Assembly: GCA_905250885.1 (NCBI GenBank)
Contig: CAJNOQ010000318.1
Span: forward strand, 1-55,113
DNA length: 55,113 bases
Reading direction: 5' to 3'
Origin: Didymodactylos carnosus
Taxonomy: Eukaryota; Rotifera; Eurotatoria; Philodinida; Philodinidae
In this document: one piece after another, positions 45,804 to 55,113 of the stretch
Layout of the letters: every line of letters starts with the position of its first letter
How positions within the stretch are numbered: position 1 is the stretch's first letter
The notes under the pieces: model-generated
The model's input: the letters and a program-made list of their open reading frames with translations, nothing else
Told to the model about the DNA's origin: nothing
The model's database searches: none
Position numbers and translations under genes: made by a program

Positions 45804-46210
45804 TTAAGCTATTTCTAAGGATGATGAGAATGACAATTCATTATGTAATAAGTATATTTGTTTTATTTTACTATTCAACGATTCAAGACCGTTGTTGATA
45901 GATGAACTAAAATTTGCACTTCTTTCATACCAAAATGGTAATGATAATACACTGCTCTTTAAAATATTTTCTAAATGCATTAAGATCTTTGTCAGCAATC
46001 CATTTCATTATCATCAATCTAGCTGCGGTACAAAAGAAATGATCATTGAAAACTAGTTGTAAACTGACGATATCTTTTCCAATAACCAATCATTTTTCTT
46101 TACCTAATACCAATTCTCGATGTTCACGAGCCTTGCGACTTACGTGTGTCAAACAAATAAGTCGACGTGCTTGGGATAATTCACACCTGGTGATAAAAAT
46201 GCCATCGGCA
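45804..46210 (-). pseudogene. relic of a Mutator-like (MULE) transposase
   Basis: Read on the minus strand, two frames give a connected text: SQARRLICLTHVSRKAREH, then WIADKDLNAFRKYFKEQ, then after a frameshift FWYERSANFSSSINNGLESL followed by NSKIKQIYLLHNELSFSS. The order 'basic segment, W-Y, NNGxExxNxxxK, short Leu/Ser segment' resembles the end of MULE-type transposase domains, where TNN-E-N precedes the SWIM finger. It is truncated at both ends and frameshifted, so it is dead. The call rests on this motif alone. Confidence 0.4.
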
Positions 46211-46286
46211 CCATAACACGATTAATACCATACGCCTGAATGAATGATAGGTAGTGCAGATAATTTTATTTCTTTTATAACTATAA

Positions 46287-47522
46287 TTCTTAAGGAAAAT
46301 TTTCTATAAAGAAAACTTCTGCAAAGAAGCACCAGAGGATACCTCAGATCTTGATAAAGATGCTCTATACGAGATAAAAATGAAGAGAAAATTCTTCTTC
46401 AAAAACGTGGCTAAAAAGAGTTTCTTGGGTATACATTCAAAAGATATTGTTCTTGAGGTTAAGGATGAGCGTGAAAACATCATTCCGGACAATGTGAATT
46501 TTGTCAGCGGTAATACATACTTAGGACCTCTGAATGGGCTGGCAAATGCATTCAGTATAGGAGTTGGGGTTCTCAAAGACACAGCCACAATATGTTCATC
46601 TGGAGATTCTTGTGCAAATTATGCTAGTTTGGAAGGTTTATGTTTTATTAGTTTTATTAACAAGATACGGATTCTACCATCCGAAGAGAATCTGATGAGA
46701 TACGAAAATATATGGAAGATTCTTGGATGGTTTTTCAAGCATATGCAAACATCTTCTTTGAATGTGAGTAGTTGCAAGTCATACAGCGATAGTTTAAAAG
46801 AGATTGTTAGCCTAAGACTAGAAGAACTTGATATATCCGACTGTCACTATCCTATAGGAAGCTTTCTTACTTTTGGAAACAACAACTCTGCTTTGAAAGG
46901 TACTTTGTTTAACCTGGATGTTTCGTGCAATGAATTAGGAATCAGGGATATTGCTGCAATTGCCAGTCTGGGACTAGAAGAACTTAATGTGGGACACCAC
47001 TGTGAACTCGATAGTGAAAGTCCTCTTTCGTTTCAAAACTCTACTTTGAGAAATCTTCTCAAGTTGAATGTTTCGTACAATGAATTAGAAACCGCAGATA
47101 TTGTTGCAATTTCCAGTCTGATGAAATTAGAAGAACTTAATGTATCCCACTGTGACCTCCCTACTCTCTAAAAAAAATAGGTTTATCACGAAACCTAAAA
47201 GGGTATAGAGAAGTGCATCCATTTCGAAACTGTTTTAGGTTTCGTATGAATCCTTTTTGGGTTTCGTACTTCGACTACGAAACCTTTATGTTCGCCTAGA
47301 ACCATAAAAGTCAAAGCACGAAACCCAAAAGGGATTTAGACGAAACCTAAAGCGGTTTCGAAACGGTTGCATTTCTCTATACCCTTTTAGCTTTCGTAAT
47401 AAACCTATTTTGTTTAGAGAGTAGTGGAAATTTTCTTGTTCTACTTTGATAAATACTCTTCTCAAGTTGAGTGTTTCGGGCAATGAATTAGAAAGCAGAG
47501 ATATTGCTGCAATTGCCAGTCT
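46287..47522 (+). pseudogene. leucine-rich-repeat gene relic, split by a MITE
   Basis: An intron-free open frame runs from about 46289 (first ATG 46380) to 47171. About 200 residues of unrecognised N-terminal sequence are followed by LRR units: RLEELDISDCHYP, LFNLDVSCNELGIRDIAAIA, LEELNVGHHCELDS, LLKLNVSYNELETADIVAIS and LEELNVSHCDLP. The frame then enters the MITE at 47162, whose CTCTCTAA end supplies the stop. Beyond it, 47440-47522 carries a further repeat unit (LLKLSVSGNELESRDIAAIA) followed by a stop. The second flank has other length changes as well, so decay continued. The lack of introns, unlike every neighbour, and the LRR style leave open an origin by transfer or from a retrocopy. 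Function unknown. Confidence 0.7.
47162..47423. mobile_element. MITE, 'ACTCTCTAAA' family (copy 2), inside the LRR relic
   Basis: The ends are TA-CTCTCTAAAAAAAATAGG on the left and the complement on the right. The arms are about 75 bp and share AAACCTAAAAGGGTATAGAG and ATTTCGAAAC words, with more internal inverted GAAACC words. Removing one TA plus the element rejoins sequence that aligns with the neighbouring LRR repeat unit (47007-47045), so the target was TA. No coding capacity. Confidence 0.85.
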
Positions 47523-48063
47523 GTAGAAGGAGATGGGTATAACAGGTTCACCCACCTGTCAGAAATGAGAAAGAAAAATTATAACAAAAAGCATAATTTG
47601 TGCACGTGTTGGAGATATCTCATTTCTTTCCTACTGCCCGCTAAGAACTATTTTCGCTTCCTAAGTTTTTCGCTTCCTAGCGTCACAACAAAGCAAGAAC
47701 GTAGCTAAAGCTACTTTGAGTAATGTTTTCTTTTAGGTTTTGCAGAAATTCTAATTTTCTGTAAAACAAAGTCAGTTAAAAGTGTTAGGAAACTCTAGGC
47801 CTCTTTGGGTTCTCTGATTGCATTTCGAGATGCGATGCGGGTCGGTCTTTTTCGATTTTACGCTGAGCAAACTGATGCCTCTAATTCTGTGAGAAGGCAT
47901 AGATCAGATAAGGAAATCTATAACTGCTATGAACATCATTGTTCGATAAAATGTTGTTCGATTATGTAATTGCTAATAGCGTAAACATTCAATAGCATAT
48001 TTACATTTCTCTTCTGGACAGATGTAACAAATATTTCCCAGAACAATGGAATTTCTATTGACT

Positions 48064-48220
48064 TATGAAAAGACATTGGAACTTCAGTTGAAAACACTTG
48101 GTCCGAATCATTCATCTGTGACCACGACATACAGCAATCTTGGAAATGTTTTTACAGTGACATAGGTGATTACTCAAAGGCCGTGAGTTATTATGGAAAG
48201 GCTCTCGGAGTTAGGCGGTT
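48064..48220 (+). pseudogene. TPR (kinesin-light-chain-type) repeat relic
   Basis: One frame reads YEKTLELQLKTLGPNHSSVT followed by TTYSNLGNVF and a stop. A shift of one base then reads YSDIGDYSKAVSYYGKALGV. This is the standard 42-residue KLC-type TPR unit (LGPNHPxVAxxYNNLGxVYxxxGxYxxALxYYxKAL), with a one-base indel in the middle. No flanking repeats survive, so it is a fragment. Confidence 0.7.
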
Positions 48221-49825
48221 AATCTCTCACAGCTACTCATCTTTCTATCAATGTGTGTAAAAGAGCAGCAGTTGACATGACTGAAAAACTGATGAGACGT
48301 TCATAACTTCACAAAAGCATTTGATTGTTGTGAGGTGATGTCGTTAAAGCAAAAAACACTTTAGCTGAACTCCGTGCACATTTTCATACCCGTGCATATC
48401 TCTAATTTCATTGGTTTAGTCGAATTTTCTTTTGAATACTGCTGTCTAAACATGCAGTCGTAAGATTAGTGAGTAATCGACGCATGATCATAGCTCGCCT
48501 TATGGCTTTTACACGTTTAAAGTCAAAATTTGCATCTAGCTCCTTTCTTCCACGAACATCAAAAGGTTGGAATGACTACCGTCGGTTTTAGCATGCTGGT
48601 CTTTATCTGTATTGAAAAATATGTTGAGAGATCATGCTGGCTTTTGATCATTTCACACATAACAACAAAAAGCATGACTAGTAATTATTTCACTATTGTA
48701 TGTATATGTATAGCAGAGACTCATCGTGTATTAAAACTTTTAGCTTTTGGGTTATCATAGGGTATTCACGGATGCCATAAGTTTTTTGTACTTTTTTTGT
48801 GATACCCTTCCTTTGCGTAAAATGAAATTGAACTTCAACTCACAAAGTAGGTAATCCTAGGCAACTCCTGGTCTATCGTAATGCACGTGGCCATCTTTGT
48901 GAACGAATTTACGCTAACGATTATCTCTGCTAAATCTCCCCTAACTTTTCCCTTTAGCAATGAACCGATAGCAGAAATCGTCATTTAGATGTTTGCTCCC
49001 TGTGGATAATTTGTGCTATTCCACATTTACTTATCAAAATGTTGTTAAATTTTCGATTTATCAGACTTACTGCGCAATCAAAAAAATGTTAAGGTTGCCT
49101 GTCTTGCAGCCTGTGAAATTCTCTATCAGATGAGATATTGCTCGAATTTAATGATTATTAAAATTTTATAGAACATGACATAGATTAAGATATTATCTCT
49201 TGTCCTGAGGTGCTCTATTCCAAAGATGAGGAAAACAGACTAAGAATGTCAGTCCATAAAGTAAGTAAAGTAGAGTATACCGAGTATTTTTGATTATATA
49301 GAAAGTATATTTGAAGTGTGTTTTAACCTGTTTTGAATGAGTTACGAAATTTTTTAAGTTTGCTGGAAAACATACACTAAAAAGGACAGTTGGAATTATT
49401 CATGTAAAAAAGTAACATTCTGTTTCATATTTTTGAGATCTAAACTAGTTTTCCACAGATCCTTCAGAAATATAATCTTAGAAGAAGATTATGAATGGTC
49501 TTCCTTACAAAGATCCATTAAGAAATTGCTTACAAAATGCTGTAAACCGCAAGTTTTTATCTCTTTATTATCAAACGTTACTCAAAATATATACAAACCT
49601 ATTATATTCTCAAATAGATACGTCACGTGTTTCATGAATCTGAAACTGACTGTTCTTGAATAACGCCGACATTTCAAAATTCTAGCATTTCGCTGAAAGT
49701 TTCGTTTTTTTTACAAATAAAGGAAGAGTTAATGATTACATATGTAAAAGATATGTATCTGAAAAAAATATTTCAGAAATATCTGACAAATGAATTGTAA
49801 AGAAAATATATCTGACAAGTATAAA
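48221..49825. other. gene-free spacer, 3' side of ORC3
   Basis: No supported gene. The right edge probably holds the ORC3 3' untranslated region. Confidence 0.45.
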
Positions 49826-52017
49826 TCAACTGTCCCATATCAATTTTGTTGCGTGAGATGAACGTTGTATTGATGCTTTTGTAAATCCAAGATATTCAAG
49901 CTCAACCAAACCGTGAACAAATCGTGCACTGCAAAATAACACAACAGTAAAAAATATTTTTTAACATAATTTTACATTGAATTCTTACGTCAACAATTTG
50001 TGATTATTTCCATCAAAACTGGACGCAAATGACTAAAAAATAACAAAACAGATGAATTTGTGATATCTGTCACACTCGCCAAGTTTAACATTCAATAAGA
50101 AACAACAAAATAATCTTACTTCAAACCAGTGAACGAGTGAAATTTTTGTTCCACATTCGGAATATGTCTGATATAAACGAGCTAAATCGGGTGTGTCATA
50201 CGTCATATTATTCACCGGATTCCAGAACTTCATTTCCATTAGCTCCTTAATAAAATTTGCTCGCGTTATTGGCATTAGACGTTCATTCAATATGCCTGTC
50301 TTATCCGAATAATCATTCTGTTCTTGTTCAAATGTTTTACAAATTTGTTTAATCCATTGATAAACTTTCTCTCTATATTTTGATAATTTTTTATCTATCA
50401 ATGAACGTAATGTAATACATTTTGTTACTGTATCATCATCATCTGCATTGTCAACAATTGATTCTAAAATATTATGTGCATATTGAACAAATTGTTGACA
50501 ATTAGAAAGTTTAGAATAACACGCATGTTCTATGAACACTTTTAGACATAAATCTAATTGATGATATGTAGCTGAATTAATAGACAACACCAATTCATTT
50601 AAAAACTTGTCACTATTTAAATAAGATGATAAATAGAGATAATAGAATGATGATCGTGTTCGTCCTAAAGGATAATTTGGTAGTTTGTCACAAGCAATAA
50701 ATAATGCATTAAATAAACACGTGTCGAATGTTTGCACTGATGCAGAAAGAAGTTGTTGTTGTTGTTGAGATAAAAATAAGATATACTGAAAAAGAAAAGA
50801 GTTTCCATCAGATACATAACTACATCTTGTTAATTTACCTTTAATGTATGTTCAAGCCATGTTAATGAAAAGTTTTCCAAATAACCATTTTCTAAAAATT
50901 TAAATTGTTCACTAGTGATCGACATGTACGTTTCTTCCGATAAAAATAACTGAAAAAAACATTATCAAAGGTTTATTTGAGTAAGAAAGATTTCTTTGTG
51001 TTTCATTTACTGCTTTAATGATGTGTTCAAAATATTTTCTCGGACTTGAATTTTGTATTTTGTCAATGGACAATACCGATGATATACGACTTGATACTAA
51101 ACGTTGCAATGAATTGTTACCACCACGAAAACCAACTATCAATAAAATTGATATTGATTTTATTTGTAAACTGAAAATAAAAAGGTGTTGGTATGAATAA
51201 CTGTAAATAATTTGAATTCAACATTTTGATTGTACTCATTTACCCAAGTAATGTAACAAAATTTTCAAATATGGTTAGACTGATCGATTCAAATTCAGGA
51301 ATAATGAATATTAAAGATCGCTTTTTGGTTTCATCAAGCTAAATGAAAACAAAAGTTGGCATATTGTTGAAAAATAGATATATCTTACTTGTTGATAGAA
51401 TGAGATAAATTTACTAAATCTAAAATATAAATCGTCTTCATCGTCTGGATAAAACTACAAGAAACAAGAAATGAAGGGCAAAGAAGAAAGTGGTCTTTTT
51501 ATCTAATTACCTCATTCAAAGCACATTTTGTTGTGGTCAAAATTTTTCCCACTGAAACACAATCTGCTTCATTTAACGTGACCAATACACTATTGAACTC
51601 TAAATGTATTTGATCATTTAGTTCATAGAATAATTGGATATGATCAGATATATTTGTGCCTAAATAAAGTGAAATAATCATTATATGTACTCTATGTATT
51701 TCAAAGTTAAAAAACTTACCCATTACTAGAGTTGCAGTGGGAATATGTTCAAAACATTTATGATTATGACGAAATAGTTCATTTTGACGAATAAAATCAA
51801 TGACATTATCAATTAGACGAGCATGTAATTTGGATTTGATCCTTCGTAAAACATTCTCAATACTCTTTGCTCGTTTTAAATACGTTTTCAGTGACATATC
51901 TTCTTTTGATGAATGTGACGAAGATGTTTTTGCTCCCTTTACAGGCTTTTTATCAACCCGATAAGTTTCAACGATTGTTGAATTTGTGACGCTTTGCTCA
52001 TCAGACTTTCTACTCAT
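49826..52017 (-). CDS. ORC3: origin recognition complex subunit 3 (ORC3)
   Basis: Nine minus-strand exons (52017-51720, 51659-51511, 51454-51389, 51338-51244, 51170-51011, 50949-50839, 50785-50120, 50032-49989, 49928-49826) join to 563 residues, shorter than the ~710 of vertebrate ORC3. ORC3 is a structural subunit of the nuclear complex that marks replication origins; its AAA-like domain lacks a working nucleotide site. Matching blocks are IPTATLVMGTNISDHIQLFY near residue 100, RSLIFIIPEFESISLTIFEN, LLIVGFRGGNNSLQRLVSSR, SLTWLEHTLKYILFLSQQQQ, KLPNYPLGRTRSSFYYLYLS, DTPDLARLYQTYSECGTKIS then VHWFE, and the C-terminal winged-helix end ARFVHGLVELEYLGF. The short length comes from smaller loops and not from a missing end, since both ends align. 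The start ATG at 52017 begins MSRKSDEQ. Confidence 0.93.
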
Positions 52018-52959
52018 TTTAGTCGATTGTTTTAAAAGAAATATCTACAAGTACATCTTATGCCATACTTTAGACTGAAAAATAATAGATAGTGAAAGAT
52101 TTTAAAAAGCATACTGCACACGCGAACAGACAGGCAGGGAAAGTGACTCTTTTTTTGAGGCATCGAGCTAAATTTCTGCGACGCAGTTATTAGGTCATCT
52201 AGACTTGTGGAACATCTTATTTTGTAGAGAAAGACTTGCTCTATGTTTGCACGAAACGTCAAATTAAAGAATGAAACTTTTAAGCGAATTATTGAAGATG
52301 CATGAATAGTTATATAACTGGTGACTATTTATCATGTAGGTCTATGACATTCCATAATGCTCATCTTTTGTCACAATTACCTTTGTTTCAACAAATACAT
52401 AAACGTTTTCTACAAAATGCTATGGATGATTAAAACTGTGCTATAACAGATACCAGTTACAGAACTGGTACATACCTACCTGTTACCAGCAGAAAACTTG
52501 GACTATCAGCGTATAGTGCTGATAAACACTTATAAACAAGAGTGATCAGGTATAGAGGTAGGGGAGAATCTATCGATAATTTCTCACTTTTTTGATACAT
52601 AATGATTGTAAACGCATCTGAGTAGTACTCACAGATGAATAACATAAAATCTTGTTATAAAATCAACTAAATCAATCAGATTATTCATTACTTTTGGCTT
52701 TCAAACATATCTCTCTTGTTGTTGGTGATAATGAAATTAAGCTCCCCATCATTGACATATCAAACAAAAGTGGTTGAATGTTTACTGTAGAAATTAGTAT
52801 TTCTCAATGACCAAAAACTCAGAGAATACGTAAAAATAGATTAAAAGCTACCTGGCCCCAAGGTTTTGGATTTCTGTTAGAGATGCTTAGAATTATTAAT
52901 CAGTGTACTACATGTTCTTATGGAGAGTCTTTTTAGTGTAGAACAACAAAAACAATATA
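52018..52959. other. spacer upstream of ORC3
   Basis: No supported gene. A short palindrome with the half-site TACCAGTT lies at 52450-52469. Confidence 0.45.
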
Positions 52960-54834
52960 TATCACTCACCGAGTTACAACAGAAAGACAACGTTTACGAA
53001 ATATTGCCGTAATTTTGGAAATATCTCTAAGTGATTTATACACATATGCGTTATATTCGATTGATGATGAAACACTGACAAAGCTTAAGAAAGGGAAGCA
53101 ACTTACGTTAAAGTAGCCTCATGAAACACCTCTTGTGCTAGATGATTCACAAACACCCAATGAACATGTATTAAACAGTAGTGATGCTCAAAATGTCAGT
53201 AAAAAGACTGATCAACACTACAACCAATAAAAATAGAAAATGAATCCGATACTCAAACAACACCATCGACGAGATCCATTTTAAAGTTTCCAGAACGTGC
53301 TTCTACATTACCTCTAAGACCGCTTTCAACAGTAAAAAGTATTTCACACGCATTTCTAGACAAAGTTCTCTCGTCCTAAGAAATCGTAGTAGTCAAATAA
53401 TACCAATAGACAACAAAATAAAACCGCCTTCTTCAATTATCGTTCCAAACACAACAATCGGTACAATACGCAGCAAAACGAAAACAAAAAAAAGATAAAA
53501 TCACTCAAGAAGAATATGAAGAAAAGGGATTCGAAGAAAGTGAATATGAAGAAGACGAAGAGTTTGCAGGTAAGAAAAATTATGGAATTGCATTCTTGTT
53601 TCTGCTGTGTGTTGGTCTTCTAGAGGAAGCAGAAAATGAAATAGATAAAAAGGTAAATAAAACGGATAAACATAGCATTAATCAATAGAAACCAATAATA
53701 CTTGTCAAAAACCATTTTAGAGAATTGACCTTGTGCAAGCTGTACACATTGTTCAAAGGTAGGTACATATTAAACTTAGCATTATAACAAAAAGGCTCGT
53801 TTTTTTCTTTCTATTAGTTTTCTAGTCACTTTGGGAATAGCAATTCGGTGGAAACACTGGCTGAGTAAAACAGAAAATAAAACTCTTTATTATTGTTTCT
53901 ATTTTATTCAATTTATTCATGAGACTCCACGAAAAAAATGTTGGTTTAGCATTTTATTCACAATTTTTGCCCTTCTGCTACTTAGTGTTTTGGCCTGTAT
54001 TATTTATTAGAGAGGATCAGGAAAATTATTAAGTAAATATTGAAATAACAATGTGTTCTTACATGCAAAATCTACAAAACATAATCTCTTTTTTTTAAGA
54101 AGATTTACAGGATGCGTCAGGTTACTTAAATCCAGCGAGTGCTGAAGGTGGTTTAGCATATGAAGCCATTGAGACCTTGCCATCACTAAGAATTCTAACA
54201 AATGGTAACTCTCTATTTGAAAAAATTCTGATACAAAAGGTCAAACCTCTATCTTTCGACTAAATGATATGATAGCTGTAAAGGAATTATCATTTAAAAG
54301 GAAACTCAAACTAGTTACTCTTCTGTCGTAAATCTTCTTTCATAAAAAAACCTTTTTCTACATTAAACATTCGTATTATTTAGATGATTGTAATACATTT
54401 TCATATGGTGAACATGCACACTGTATAATACGACATTATTTAAATGTCAGTGTCAAATACCGTATATCGGCGTTGTATATTCGGTATGTATTATATGACA
54501 GACAATCAATCGACTCACATCTCATCTATATTTGTAAACAAAATAGGAATCATTACTAATTTTTTAATTTAACGCTTACTTATTGATTGGTACGAGTTTT
54601 TACATGTAACAAACGTCAAAGAATGACAAATACAATTTTATACACGATTTGGAGATCGACTAAATAATTTCATTTATAATAATATATCGAATGATTTAAT
54701 TGAAATGATATCAACAACAAATTTAACGATTTATATAAGAAAAAAATCGTCACAAGAGGAAGTCATTGTCTATTCTAATTTTGATGATCAATTATACATA
54801 TTTAATTTGCGTACACCCGATATGATTGATCATT
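52960..54834 (+). pseudogene. unidentified spliced gene, one membrane segment, probably decayed
   Basis: Not recognised. Exon-like blocks with good GT-AG borders are visible: up to 53571 (acidic, EEKGFEESEYEEDEEFA), about 53626-53652, about 53720-53758, about 53818-54040, 54102-54204 and later pieces to the stop at 54834. The fourth block reads IVQSFLVTLGIAIRWKHWLS and then a hydrophobic segment, FTIFALLLLSVLACIIY. It meets an in-frame TAG at 54007, after which the frame continues into the next exon (DASGYLNPASAEGGLAYEAI). The last block reads FYTRFGDRLNNFIYNN ... LYIFNLRTPDMIDH. The 5' part (52960-53400) has several stops. A single-pass membrane protein is likely the ancestor. Either it is a pseudogene or the fourth exon ends at an unseen donor before the stop. 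Confidence 0.45.
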
Positions 54835-55113
54835 AGGCAAATTCATTCAATTGCGTACGATAGTTTAAATAGCGAATTTTATTTTACTGCTACTATGACA
54901 AATGATGACACATGTTAATAAATTTAAAGAAAATTTTATCGATTTTTCTTAACTATAACGTAGCCAGGAATTATCCGAGAAAACAATTTTTTTCGACCTA
55001 CAGTCGGGGTTTCTAATGAGAATTTTGAGCAGCGCGTACATAAGCGTGGTAATTCGTGGATTTTATCGTTCTGTCTTTTTCTATTGGTTGATACAAAGCG
55101 TATTTTCAATTTA
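54835..55113. other. window end, nothing recognised
   Basis: AT-rich sequence after the stop of the unidentified gene. No feature is supported. Confidence 0.4.

Noticed and set aside
1..55113. CRISPR array, bacterial operon or integrated virus
   Set aside because: No spaced direct repeats, no ribosome-binding-site-led gene clusters and no capsid or viral polymerase motifs were seen. All confident genes have eukaryotic introns.

Overview
The window looks like a piece of a small-intron metazoan genome. My best guess is a bdelloid rotifer (Adineta or Rotaria type). The DNA is strongly AT-rich. Genes are split by many GT-AG introns, mostly about 45-80 bp. The recognisable genes are single-copy animal housekeeping families, and the spaces between them hold short degraded transposons. 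No operon, CRISPR array, tRNA or rRNA gene was seen. The taxon is inferred from style and not proven.

Left part (1-15.9 kb), all on the minus strand: a coiled-coil plus beta-propeller protein (796-3167), an SLC22-type organic ion transporter (4050-7583, 11 exons) and gamma-tubulin complex component 4 (11439-15860, 5 exons). Middle part (19.4-33.6 kb), all on the plus strand: a large multi-Tudor protein (19386-25230, about 20 exons), the EARP subunit VPS50/syndetin (26608-31601, 23 exons) and an Mpv17/PMP22-family membrane protein (32810-33588). Right part, minus strand: the RNA polymerase II CTD phosphatase FCP1 (38607-41903, 10 exons) and origin recognition complex subunit 3 (49826-52017, 9 exons). 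For each gene, hand-joining the exons gave a total length divisible by three, which supports the models. The Tudor gene needs either a 34-bp intron or a one-base indel near 24433 to stay open. The genes do not form a pathway together; they serve transport, microtubule nucleation, germline RNA silencing, endosomal recycling, transcription and replication.

The accessory content is mainly non-autonomous DNA transposons. Two are hAT-type miniature elements with 8-bp target duplications. Several are TA-flanked inverted-repeat or foldback elements, including one inside an SLC22 intron, one inside the GCP4 intron and one that has split a leucine-rich-repeat gene relic. A 5'-truncated LINE has a 13-bp target duplication. 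The stretch 42.6-48.3 kb is a graveyard: inverted-repeat elements, a CpG-rich long palindrome, a minisatellite inside a transposon, and relics of a Mutator-like transposase, an LRR gene and a TPR gene. The most unusual observation is an exact 71-bp copy of an exon/intron boundary of the Tudor gene, lying upstream of that gene and directly beside a foldback element.
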